From a virus, in IMG/VR virus record IMGVR_UViG_3300030102_007332, positions 1 to 25,059 of that record: DNA of 25,059 nt. One strand, 5' to 3'. The position numbers and the translations under genes are program-made. This document shows, piece after piece, positions 1 to 6,171 of this stretch; position 1 is the stretch's first letter, and each line of letters begins with the position of its first letter. Under the pieces are notes generated by a model, which was not told the DNA's origin, made no database searches, and was given only the letters and a program-made list of their open reading frames with translations.

Positions 1-144
1 AATCAACATGTTTGTTTCTAAATTACCAGTTGATTGTGCTCTTGCTGGGTCTATTACTTTTAATTTATTATCACCAACTCTTCTAACTACAGCTGATTGT
101 CCTAAAATCTTTTTTAATCTTCCGAATAATGTTTTGTCTGCCAT
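1..144 (-). CDS. Probable portal protein, N-terminal 48 codons only (gene runs off the left edge)
   Basis: An open frame begins with ATG at 144 and stays open to base 1. The visible part starts MADKTLFGRLKKILGQSAVV and continues with a short basic and polar stretch (RRVGDNKLKVIDPARAQS). The start is well placed: AGGGA lies just upstream and overlaps the stop codon of the terminase gene, and the gap is only 10 bases. Portal genes commonly follow the large terminase gene in tailed phages, and this kind of N-terminus resembles portal proteins of marine T4-like phages as I remember them. No catalytic motif can be expected in such a short fragment, so the function rests on position and general resemblance. 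A capsid or neck protein is the main alternative. Confidence 0.5.
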   Translation of the reverse strand, partial: MADKTLFGRLKKILGQSAVVRRVGDNKLKVIDPARAQSTGNLETNMLI

Positions 145-158
145 TTTATTTTCCCTAT
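140..158 (-). promoter_or_regulatory. Translation start region of the portal-like gene, shared with the gene at 3018
   Basis: Read on the minus strand this is ATAGGGAAAATAAAATGGC, a Shine-Dalgarno-like AGGGA nine bases before ATG. The same 19 bases occur without mismatch at 3014-3032 in front of an unrelated protein. The site overlaps the terminase stop codon (155-157), which suggests translational coupling. Confidence 0.6.
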
Positions 159-1729
159 TTAATTAACCACGTCAAATCTTCTCCACCGCCTGGAGTATCC
201 CATTTCCAATCTTTATGTTCTGTTTGAGTGTACATACCATCACTTCTATGAATATTTTCTATAGCATTCTTACTCAAATTTATACCATCATTTCTAAGCT
301 TGAGAGCAGTATCTCTAACCCAAAGTCCTATACCTAACGCCATTACTAAGTCGTCATTATATCCTTTTTGAGCTTCTGCTCTATGTCCTTTCCAGATAAA
401 AACAGCCAATTCGTCAAGTAGTCTTGTTGACCTGACGATTAGCGATCTTTCTCTAAAATAAATATCAAGTTTCGAAATTAAAAGTGGCCTGGTTTTACTA
501 GATGTTGTAAATCCTGGAGTCATTTGACTTTTATCTTTCAAATCATAACCTTTTTGTATTTGTGTTGTAGCGTCTGTAACGCCGTCTTGTTTATATGTAT
601 AATATAAATTTTTATACTGTCTATCTATTGCACTTTGAATTGCACCAAATCCTACACTTGCATTTTCTATTACCAATAGGGCTTCATTATATTCTGTAGC
701 AACTGTTACCAACATATTACCAAAGTCTTTAGGAGTTAATTGACCTCTAAATTCTGCAACTTGGGTAACATTGTCTATATCTAAAACATGAAAGGTAGAA
801 AAATCTGTTCCGTCTCCTCTTGCTACATCTGCTATTACCATATAGTCTTTAGAATAATCAGGATATTCCCAAACCCAATATTCTCCATCTCTACCACGTC
901 TTTCAACAGGTTCTTGCATATAGGTATCTTTATACCATTGAACTGTTTGTCCTTCAATTACAGTATTACCAGAAGATACAAAGTCACAATCACATTCTTG
1001 TGCGGCCATTTTTGCACCAAGTAATTGTTCTTGTTCATTTCTCCATTCTTGGTCTCTTTCTGGATGTAAACTCCAATGTAGTCTAATAGTATTAAACTTG
1101 TTTCTACCTTCTTCGGCTGCTACCCATGTTTTATGAAAGAAATTACCTGTACCATTTGGTGTTGAAAGAATTATAGCTTTACCACCAGTTGCAAGTGTTT
1201 GTTGTGCAGATGCCCATATTTCATCAATTTTATCAATAAACGCGGCTTCATCAATTACTAGAAGTGATAAAGCTTCAGATCTACCTGCATCACCTGAACT
1301 AGAAACTGCCTTTATTTGTGAACCATTCTTAAATCTCAATGATAATTTATTATCTTCAACAGTGGTACCTTTTAACCAGCTAGGAAGATAATTGTGCATC
1401 TCTCTAACTTTAGTTACTAGGTTTTTTGCAACCTCTTGTTTTGTTGCAATTACAAGTACGTTTTTATCTTCTTGAAAAAGCATTAACCAAAGAGAATATC
1501 CTGCAGATAGAGTTGATATACCTAACTGCCTAGACTTCAATATAATATTATAGTCATGGTCTGATAAATCTTCTAAACTGTGTTCTTGAAAAGGGTATAA
1601 TTTAAACGGTATTCTACCCCTTGTTGGATGTTGAATCTGACAATACTTTTTCATAAAGTATACTGGGTCAGATGCACATTTAGTATATTCTTGTTTAATT
1701 ATTTGCTTAAGAGATTGTTTCTTGCTCAT
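155..1729 (-). CDS. Terminase large subunit, packaging ATPase and nuclease (T4 gp17 type)
   Basis: This is the motor that drives DNA into the prohead and cuts the concatemer. The 524-residue product shows the whole motif set. There is a Walker A-like SRQLGIST at about 66-73, as in gp17-type terminases. The Walker B is LLVIDEAAF at about 156-164, with D160 and the catalytic E161. The coupling motif ILSTPNGTG is at about 187-195. The RNase H-like nuclease half has acidic residues at D301 (VIADVARGDGTDF), E355 (LLVIENASVGFG) and D459/D460 (YNDDLVMALG). T4 gp17 is somewhat longer, at about 610 residues, and nothing essential seems missing. The start at 1729 has no clear Shine-Dalgarno. It directly follows an AT-rich stretch, AAATATATATTTATATAT, which contains the recurrent TATAAATA octamer on the opposite strand. 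The portal-like gene follows after 10 bases. Confidence 0.95.
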   Translation of the reverse strand: MSKKQSLKQIIKQEYTKCASDPVYFMKKYCQIQHPTRGRIPFKLYPFQEHSLEDLSDHDYNIILKSRQLGISTLSAGYSLWLMLFQEDKNVLVIATKQEVAKNLVTKVREMHNYLPSWLKGTTVEDNKLSLRFKNGSQIKAVSSSGDAGRSEALSLLVIDEAAFIDKIDEIWASAQQTLATGGKAIILSTPNGTGNFFHKTWVAAEEGRNKFNTIRLHWSLHPERDQEWRNEQEQLLGAKMAAQECDCDFVSSGNTVIEGQTVQWYKDTYMQEPVERRGRDGEYWVWEYPDYSKDYMVIADVARGDGTDFSTFHVLDIDNVTQVAEFRGQLTPKDFGNMLVTVATEYNEALLVIENASVGFGAIQSAIDRQYKNLYYTYKQDGVTDATTQIQKGYDLKDKSQMTPGFTTSSKTRPLLISKLDIYFRERSLIVRSTRLLDELAVFIWKGHRAEAQKGYNDDLVMALGIGLWVRDTALKLRNDGINLSKNAIENIHRSDGMYTQTEHKDWKWDTPGGGEDLTWLIK

Positions 1730-1732
1730 ATA

Positions 1733-1740
1733 TATAAATA
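1733..1740. promoter_or_regulatory. TATAAATA octamer in the gap before the terminase gene
   Basis: TATAAATA lies on the plus strand (TATTTATA in gene orientation), three bases upstream of the terminase ATG. It sits beside the perfect 12-base palindrome AAATATATATTT (1736-1747). The octamer equals the T4 late-promoter core but faces away from the gene. Five other gaps carry the same octamer, so chance AT-richness alone is unlikely. Function is unknown. Confidence 0.4.
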
Positions 1741-1771
1741 TATATTTACAACAACAAAAAACTAAAAAATG

Positions 1772-2173
1772 CTATTTCTTTCCTAATTTTCTCTTTTCGA
1801 AAGATCTACCACCAAAATATGCACCAATTACTGTAATAAGAACCAATTGTAAAAGGTCAGTCCACTTCTCTTCAACAACAAATGAAATTGTACCTGCATC
1901 TATGAATATCATAAGAACTGTACATACAACTAAAAATATTAGTACGAGAGGTCTTACGTTTTTAGACAACCAAGAATCACTGTTCATATCTGCTTTCCAG
2001 CGATCAGTGATATTCTTTTCCATTTCTATTTCGTATTGGGCAATAAGTTCTTTAATTTTTTGTTCTGCTTCTAGTTTTTCTTCCTTAGAAGTGTGTAGGT
2101 TATCTATTACACCACCTACATTTTTAACTAGTTCGCCTGCGCCACCTGAAAATAAATTTCCTAATATACTCAT
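1772..2173 (-). CDS. Holin-like membrane protein (3TM-holin family pattern)
   Basis: A 133-residue protein with a glycine-rich N-terminus (SILGNLFSGGAGELVKNVGG), then a charged helical segment of about residues 25-65 (SKEEKLEAEQKIKELIAQY). Two hydrophobic segments follow, at about 74-98 (RPLVLIFLVVCTVLMIFID) and about 106-122 (DLLQLVLITVIGAYFGG), and the end is basic (RSFEKRKLGKK). This order, including the W-L-x-x-N-x-R-P stretch before the first membrane helix and GGRSxEK after the last, matches the Holin_3TMs pattern. Such proteins are thought to form holes in the inner membrane at lysis, though experimental proof is scarce. The start is supported by GGAG nine bases before ATG. No endolysin is visible here, so a lysis role is inferred from family and topology. 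An XhlA-like gene lies nearby at 2764-3018. Confidence 0.65.
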   Translation of the reverse strand: MSILGNLFSGGAGELVKNVGGVIDNLHTSKEEKLEAEQKIKELIAQYEIEMEKNITDRWKADMNSDSWLSKNVRPLVLIFLVVCTVLMIFIDAGTISFVVEEKWTDLLQLVLITVIGAYFGGRSFEKRKLGKK

Positions 2174-2188
2174 AACTATTCTCCGTTT

Positions 2189-2761
2189 TTAATATTCAAA
2201 TGGAGGTGTTCCGTAATCTTTTTGTTGTATTCCATACCAATTTCTACCAACTTGGTAATACCACCAACCATATTTTGAATCTTCTATAATCTTAAATTTT
2301 CCCTTTGGTAGAGGGGAAGGCTTTTTAGGTGCTCTAGCAATATACTTTAATACTGGAACTCCATCATCCCATACTCTATCTGTTTTTCTAGCCTGTACAG
2401 ATTTTCTATTATCTGTATTATGGGCCATTTCTATTTTAGATCCAGGTATATCTGCTTGAAAACTCTTAAAAACATCTTCGGTTATTACATTTTCATCTAG
2501 GTCTACTGGTTCAGCCTTTATAGCAGAATTAAAATCTGATTCAGCCTTCTGAACAACCTTATGCATTTTAATAATATCTTGTTTAAGTTTTTCTTTCTTT
2601 TTTGGATCTTTTTCTGCAACAAACTTTTTTCTCAATTGTTGTTGTGCAAGTTGAACCTTTTGTAATTCTTCTACGGCCTTTCTAAACTTACGAGTCATAG
2701 AGACTTCTAACATGTTTAGAACCTCTTCACTAATTATTTCTTCTAGTCTTTCTTTTTTCAT
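2189..2761 (-). CDS. Hypothetical coiled-coil protein
   Basis: I do not recognise this protein. With the ATG at 2761 it has 190 residues. The frame extends to a TTG at 2773, but that would overlap the upstream gene, while the ATG lies two bases after the upstream stop. The N-terminal half is highly charged and helical (KKERLEEIISEEVLNMLE, then a lysine/glutamine-rich stretch to about residue 90) and is very likely coiled coil. The C-terminal part, from about 130, is richer in aromatic residues and glycine (KYGWWYYQVGRNWYGIQQKD) and may be a small folded domain. There is no signal peptide or membrane segment. It lies between two small membrane-protein genes and upstream of the terminase. A minor head component, scaffold-associated protein or lysis accessory are all possible and none is demonstrated. 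Confidence 0.7.
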   Translation of the reverse strand: MKKERLEEIISEEVLNMLEVSMTRKFRKAVEELQKVQLAQQQLRKKFVAEKDPKKKEKLKQDIIKMHKVVQKAESDFNSAIKAEPVDLDENVITEDVFKSFQADIPGSKIEMAHNTDNRKSVQARKTDRVWDDGVPVLKYIARAPKKPSPLPKGKFKIIEDSKYGWWYYQVGRNWYGIQQKDYGTPPFEY

Positions 2762-2763
2762 AT

Positions 2764-3018
2764 TTAATCCCAAAATATCATTTTACCAAGCATACCAATA
2801 AGAACTATCCAAATAGACCATAAAGTTCTCTGTGCACCTTTTCTAAAAGCAGTATTTTTATTAACTCTAGAAATAGTTCCATCATCAGGACCTAGAAGTG
2901 TCTTTTTTATCATAGTCAAATCTTCTTGCATTCTAGCTTGATTGTCCTTTATATATTCAACCTCTTGCTTTACAAGTTTTATTTCACTATGAAGATGCTC
3001 GTTTGTTAATCTTGCCAT
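2764..3018 (-). CDS. Small coiled-coil membrane protein, XhlA-like
   Basis: An 84-residue protein. Residues 1-45 form a heptad-like charged helix (HSEIKLVKQEVEYIKDNQAR). A linker GPDDGTISRVNKNTAFRKGA follows, then a C-terminal hydrophobic segment at about 68-82 (LWSIWIVLIGMLGKMIFW). Coiled coil, glycine linker and a single C-terminal membrane helix is the plan of the haemolysin XhlA-type phage proteins associated with holins and lysis in Bacillus prophages. The similarity is one of architecture, so the role is inferred. The start is strong: AGGGAAAATAAA precedes ATG and is identical to the region before the portal-like gene. The gap upstream carries a TATAAATA octamer, so this gene may open a transcription unit that runs through the holin-like gene to the terminase. 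Confidence 0.6.
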   Translation of the reverse strand: MARLTNEHLHSEIKLVKQEVEYIKDNQARMQEDLTMIKKTLLGPDDGTISRVNKNTAFRKGAQRTLWSIWIVLIGMLGKMIFWD

Positions 3019-3032
3019 TTTATTTTCCCTAT
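3014..3032 (-). promoter_or_regulatory. Translation start region identical to that of the portal-like gene
   Basis: On the minus strand: ATAGGGAAAATAAAATGGC. It is identical over 19 bases to 140-158. It holds an AGGGA Shine-Dalgarno-like site and the ATG at 3018. Confidence 0.6.
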
Positions 3033-3048
3033 AGATGGATCTATATCA

Positions 3049-3056
3049 TATAAATA
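3049..3056. promoter_or_regulatory. TATAAATA octamer in the gap 3019-3075
   Basis: TATAAATA lies on the plus strand about 30 bases upstream of the start of the XhlA-like gene. In gene orientation it reads CTTATATTTATATGATA. It is one of six such gap octamers. In gene orientation the core also fits TAnnTTT, the -7 element of Bacteroidota promoters, but no convincing -33 TTG is placed consistently across the six sites. Confidence 0.4.
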
Positions 3057-3075
3057 TAAGATATATTGGTTAGTA

Positions 3076-3633
3076 TCACATATCTTCTAAATATTTATTC
3101 CAATCTAACAATTCCTTCTTAAATTTTGCCTTGATTTCTTCTTTATTTAATCCACCAGACCAATCTTCTATTTCACCAAGCTCTGTTACAAACGTTGGGT
3201 TATTATCTATCCAATCATTGAACTGCATAGTTATATCTGCTATTTCTGCAGTTTTTGATAGTTTGAATAATTCTTTCTTTTTATCTTGATAAGTTCCCTT
3301 ATTTCTCATTTGTTGTTCTTCTAATGTTACGCAGCTTAAACACTTTTTATTTATTTTCCAGTGATGTCTATCAAACTGACCTTTCATAACATTTCCACAT
3401 TCAGGACAACATAAAGGCATTTTAACAAAATCTCTAACCTTTTGCATTTTAGATATAGTTTGTTTTATACCATTTTTTATTGTCCAAATTTTATTACCTT
3501 CTTCCCAAACATCTCCTTCTGATCGTTCTTCTACTTTTTTATATCCTATTTGAGTTTTTACAGATTTGGTATAGTCTCCTTTGACTATATTTCTCATTCT
3601 TTGAACTTTTTCTTCGCTTATACTTTTCTTCAT
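3076..3633 (-). CDS. Hypothetical zinc-binding protein
   Basis: A 185-residue basic protein that I cannot assign. Around residues 75-101 it has a probable zinc site: C76 and C79 (CCPECG), the histidine pair H90/H91 (FDRHHWK), and C98 and C101 (KCLSC). This is a treble-clef-like or HNH-like spacing. I do not see a full HNH nuclease motif, so a purely structural zinc ribbon is more likely. The N-terminal 70 residues are lysine-rich, and the C-terminus (about 110-185) is mostly charged helix ending in WNKYLEDM. The start is supported by AAAGG nine bases before ATG. The gene begins 8 bases after the stop of the NMNAT/ligase-like gene and is probably co-transcribed with it. DNA or RNA binding is an inference from basic charge plus zinc site. 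Confidence 0.7.
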   Translation of the reverse strand: MKKSISEEKVQRMRNIVKGDYTKSVKTQIGYKKVEERSEGDVWEEGNKIWTIKNGIKQTISKMQKVRDFVKMPLCCPECGNVMKGQFDRHHWKINKKCLSCVTLEEQQMRNKGTYQDKKKELFKLSKTAEIADITMQFNDWIDNNPTFVTELGEIEDWSGGLNKEEIKAKFKKELLDWNKYLEDM

Positions 3634-3641
3634 AACCTTTC

Positions 3642-5957
3642 TTAAAACGTCATCATACCAGTAATTTGGTTTACCGGTGCAAATGCTCCTGTTAATTTGT
3701 ACGTATTTCCTTTATATATAAAAACTAGACCTTCACTAGGAATAATAGTCTTAAACCCTCCAATTGCAGCTATCTTCTTTAATTGTTGAGTCATTCTATT
3801 TAATTTTTTAAGGTCTCCACCCTTTCTAACATCACTAATAGCTTTTGCAACTTGCTTTCTTACATTTTGGATTGCTTTATCTGGATTTGCAGCCAAAAAT
3901 CCTTCCACATTCTTAAGAACCTCTGCACCTAACTCAAAAAATAGAGTTTCAAATGGCAACATGTTTTTCTTAACTTGATCTGCATGTTTCATTTTATCAA
4001 ATTCTTTTGCCTTTTTAAGAGTCTCTTCTTCAGGAATATTCTTTTTATCTAATCTAAATGATTTGTCAAAGAATGCCCAACGTTTAACCAGACCCATTTT
4101 AGTTTTATTATCAATTCCCTTTATATTCTTATCTACAAAATCTTCCCACCAGGCTTGATGATATTCTGCAAATGTTGAAGTGTCTTTCATCTTGTATTTT
4201 TTCATCAACCTATTTAGTTTTGAAATAAAATATGGCTTTTTAGCTGAATAGTCTTGGTGTGGATTCATCTTAAGAACTTTAGGACCAATAATAGAAAAAT
4301 TCTTTTGTACTGTTTGGTTGACTTGAGCTATCATACCAGCAAGTATTCTTGCTCCATCTTTTACTGCTCCAATTGCTTTGCCATCCTTATATTGTAATAC
4401 ATTGTGAAACTGTAGATATGGAGCGTCATAAGTAATAACATTTGCAGAAGCTGGAAACATGATTTCCATATTTACCCAATTATTACCTTTATTAAATATT
4501 TTATCTTGTTGTTTTGGTGACAAACTTCCAATTGCTTTACCCAAATCTTTCATAGCAAAAGTAAACGCTTTTTCTATATTACCTCTACCCTTAAATTTAG
4601 CTGCAACTGCCTTATAGTCCATTCCACCTCTCTTTAAGTCTCCAGTATTTCTAGCTGCCAGCATTTTTCCATTCCAACTAATGAATAAATTTTGACCATC
4701 TGTTTTTTCGGTAGCAGCTTTTTCTAGATCTAGATTTCCTTGGAGTGCAAGGTCAATAATATTCTTAAAATCACCGAATGTTAAACCTTTATCGTCAAAT
4801 GGATGAGACATGTGACCATAAGCTCCGCCTTCAACTAATAATATTTGATTAGCTAGCCACTGGCCTAGATTTTCAGTTATATTTGTTGGTTCTTCAAACT
4901 TTATTGGTTCCTTAATTTTTTCACCACTAACATTCTTTTTATTTTTAGACTCTTCTGCACCCATAAAGTCTACAAACTTCATTCCTGCTACTTGTGCAAC
5001 TTTGGTTATTCTAGATTTCCAACTTGTATATGCCTTTGTTTCTTTATAGTTTTTTTGGTTTGTGGCTGTATCTGTTCCTGCTACTCCAGCTGGAAAATAG
5101 GTTACACCTTGTGAATAGTCATTGGTATTTTCATCTTTAGCAAGGTTTATTATATTTGACTCGTCTCCAATAATATAATCAAGAACTTCAAAGCCAATCA
5201 TTTCTGCAAAGTTTTTACCTTGGTTTTCATATCCAGCTGGGGTAATAAAATATGTTGGTGGTCCGTCGTCAACATCTGCTCCTACTGTTGAGGTTGCTGA
5301 AGCTTCAGCTATGATTTCAGAAAAGTTTATATTTTTACAGAATTCTAATATAGATTCATTAAGCTTTTCTAGTTTACTAACGATTAAATTATAGTTTTTA
5401 GTATGGCCAAATATACCTTTAAATATTTTTAGCTTTTCTTTTTTATCTAGTGAAGTATCACCTAAAGCTTTTCTAATTGCTGTTCCACTCATTTCACCAT
5501 ATCCAGGTACATTCATACTTACGTGTGGAGCTTCTATTATATATGCACCATCTTTGTATCCAACTTCAGCTTTACCTTTCCATGGTCTAAAAAACTTACC
5601 TTTTAGTCTACCAGCATCTTTTTTACCAAACATAAATACTGCTGCGGTAGTTTTAGGGTCATACTTTTTAAGTATTTCTTCTGCCTTGTAAGGACTCTTT
5701 ACTTGTACAACTTTAGATATTCCATGAGACTTAATTATTTTCTTTTTTTCTGCAAATGAAAATGGTGATTTTGGAAGGTCGACCTTACCACTTGTTGCTA
5801 CATAGGCATCGCTAAATTTTGACTTAAGAAACCTAAATGTTTTTGCATGATGAGCTCCCATAGGTTGAAACCTACCGGGATAGATAGCAACTATGTTTTT
5901 TATCTCCTTATTTTCAGGTATTAAGCCTTCTACTAAATGTCTTGTCAAGTTATCCAT
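3642..5957 (-). CDS. Fusion of NMN-adenylyltransferase-like domain and ligase-like (KxDG) nucleotidyltransferase domain
   Basis: The 771-residue protein has at least three parts. Residues about 20-200 form a nucleotidylyltransferase of the NMNAT/cytidylyltransferase superfamily: IVAIYPGRFQPMGAHHAKT at 22-40 (H37 is the conserved histidine; the usual HxGH reads GAHH) and MSGTAIRKAL at 156-165, matching the ISxTxxR phosphate-binding motif. Residues about 225-335 are a middle region of unknown fold. Residues about 375-771 look like the covalent nucleotidyltransferase fold of DNA/RNA ligases and capping enzymes: motif I EKTDGQN with candidate nucleophile K418, a motif III-like NMEIMFP (E498), and motif IV/V-like SEGLVFIYKG (E742) and TYKLTG (K754). 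Ligation or AMP transfer is therefore plausible but unproven. A TATAAATA octamer lies just before the ATG, and AGGTG overlaps the previous stop. T4 RNA ligase 1 also assists tail-fibre attachment, which is notable beside these fibre genes. Confidence 0.7.
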   Translation of the reverse strand: MDNLTRHLVEGLIPENKEIKNIVAIYPGRFQPMGAHHAKTFRFLKSKFSDAYVATSGKVDLPKSPFSFAEKKKIIKSHGISKVVQVKSPYKAEEILKKYDPKTTAAVFMFGKKDAGRLKGKFFRPWKGKAEVGYKDGAYIIEAPHVSMNVPGYGEMSGTAIRKALGDTSLDKKEKLKIFKGIFGHTKNYNLIVSKLEKLNESILEFCKNINFSEIIAEASATSTVGADVDDGPPTYFITPAGYENQGKNFAEMIGFEVLDYIIGDESNIINLAKDENTNDYSQGVTYFPAGVAGTDTATNQKNYKETKAYTSWKSRITKVAQVAGMKFVDFMGAEESKNKKNVSGEKIKEPIKFEEPTNITENLGQWLANQILLVEGGAYGHMSHPFDDKGLTFGDFKNIIDLALQGNLDLEKAATEKTDGQNLFISWNGKMLAARNTGDLKRGGMDYKAVAAKFKGRGNIEKAFTFAMKDLGKAIGSLSPKQQDKIFNKGNNWVNMEIMFPASANVITYDAPYLQFHNVLQYKDGKAIGAVKDGARILAGMIAQVNQTVQKNFSIIGPKVLKMNPHQDYSAKKPYFISKLNRLMKKYKMKDTSTFAEYHQAWWEDFVDKNIKGIDNKTKMGLVKRWAFFDKSFRLDKKNIPEEETLKKAKEFDKMKHADQVKKNMLPFETLFFELGAEVLKNVEGFLAANPDKAIQNVRKQVAKAISDVRKGGDLKKLNRMTQQLKKIAAIGGFKTIIPSEGLVFIYKGNTYKLTGAFAPVNQITGMMTF

Positions 5958-5961
5958 ACTA

Positions 5962-5969
5962 TATAAATA
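5962..5969. promoter_or_regulatory. TATAAATA octamer in the 16-base gap before the NMNAT/ligase-like gene
   Basis: TATAAATA lies on the plus strand within a gap of only 16 bases (5958-5973). It ends five bases upstream of the ATG in gene orientation, where the stretch reads GATATTTATATAGTATGG. Its presence in so short a gap argues that it is functional and not filler. Confidence 0.4.
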
Positions 5970-5973
5970 TCAC

Positions 5974-6171
5974 CTACTTATTCTTTAGTATGTTTAACTC
6001 TTTGACAAGTTCATCTATTTTATCTTTAAGAAGTCTAATAGTTAATGTTTCAGGTACTTCATCATTTTGTAGATATTTCTTTTCAACTTCATAAGATCCT
6101 GATGCTTCTGAAAAACTAGAATCGTTACTACCTGACCAAAATGTTTCTGTTATTGTTTTTATGTCTGTCAT
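5974..6171 (-). CDS. Small hypothetical protein with C-terminal coiled coil
   Basis: A 65-residue acidic protein. The N-terminal half is serine/threonine-rich (TETFWSGSNDSSFSEASGSY). The C-terminal part is a leucine-heptad helix (LTIRLLKDKIDELVKELNIL) that could form a short oligomeric coiled coil. The ATG overlaps the stop of the upstream 765-residue fibre-like gene by four bases (ATGA), a usual sign of translational coupling, so the product may work with that protein as a small virion component or assembly aid. No family is recognised. Confidence 0.7.
   Translation of the reverse strand: MTDIKTITETFWSGSNDSSFSEASGSYEVEKKYLQNDEVPETLTIRLLKDKIDELVKELNILKNK

Noticed and set aside
1722-2192. Long open frame on the plus strand (156 codons) opposite the holin-like gene
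   Set aside because: It is antisense to a well-supported gene, has a low-complexity Phe/Ser-rich product and no convincing start site. Similar plus-strand frames at 6937-7212, 8023-8364, 8459-8683, 10442-10669, 11129-11395 and 22003-22359 are rejected for the same reasons.
2762-2773. TTG start at 2773 for the coiled-coil protein
   Set aside because: It overlaps the upstream gene and has a weaker start codon than the ATG at 2761, which follows the upstream stop by two bases.
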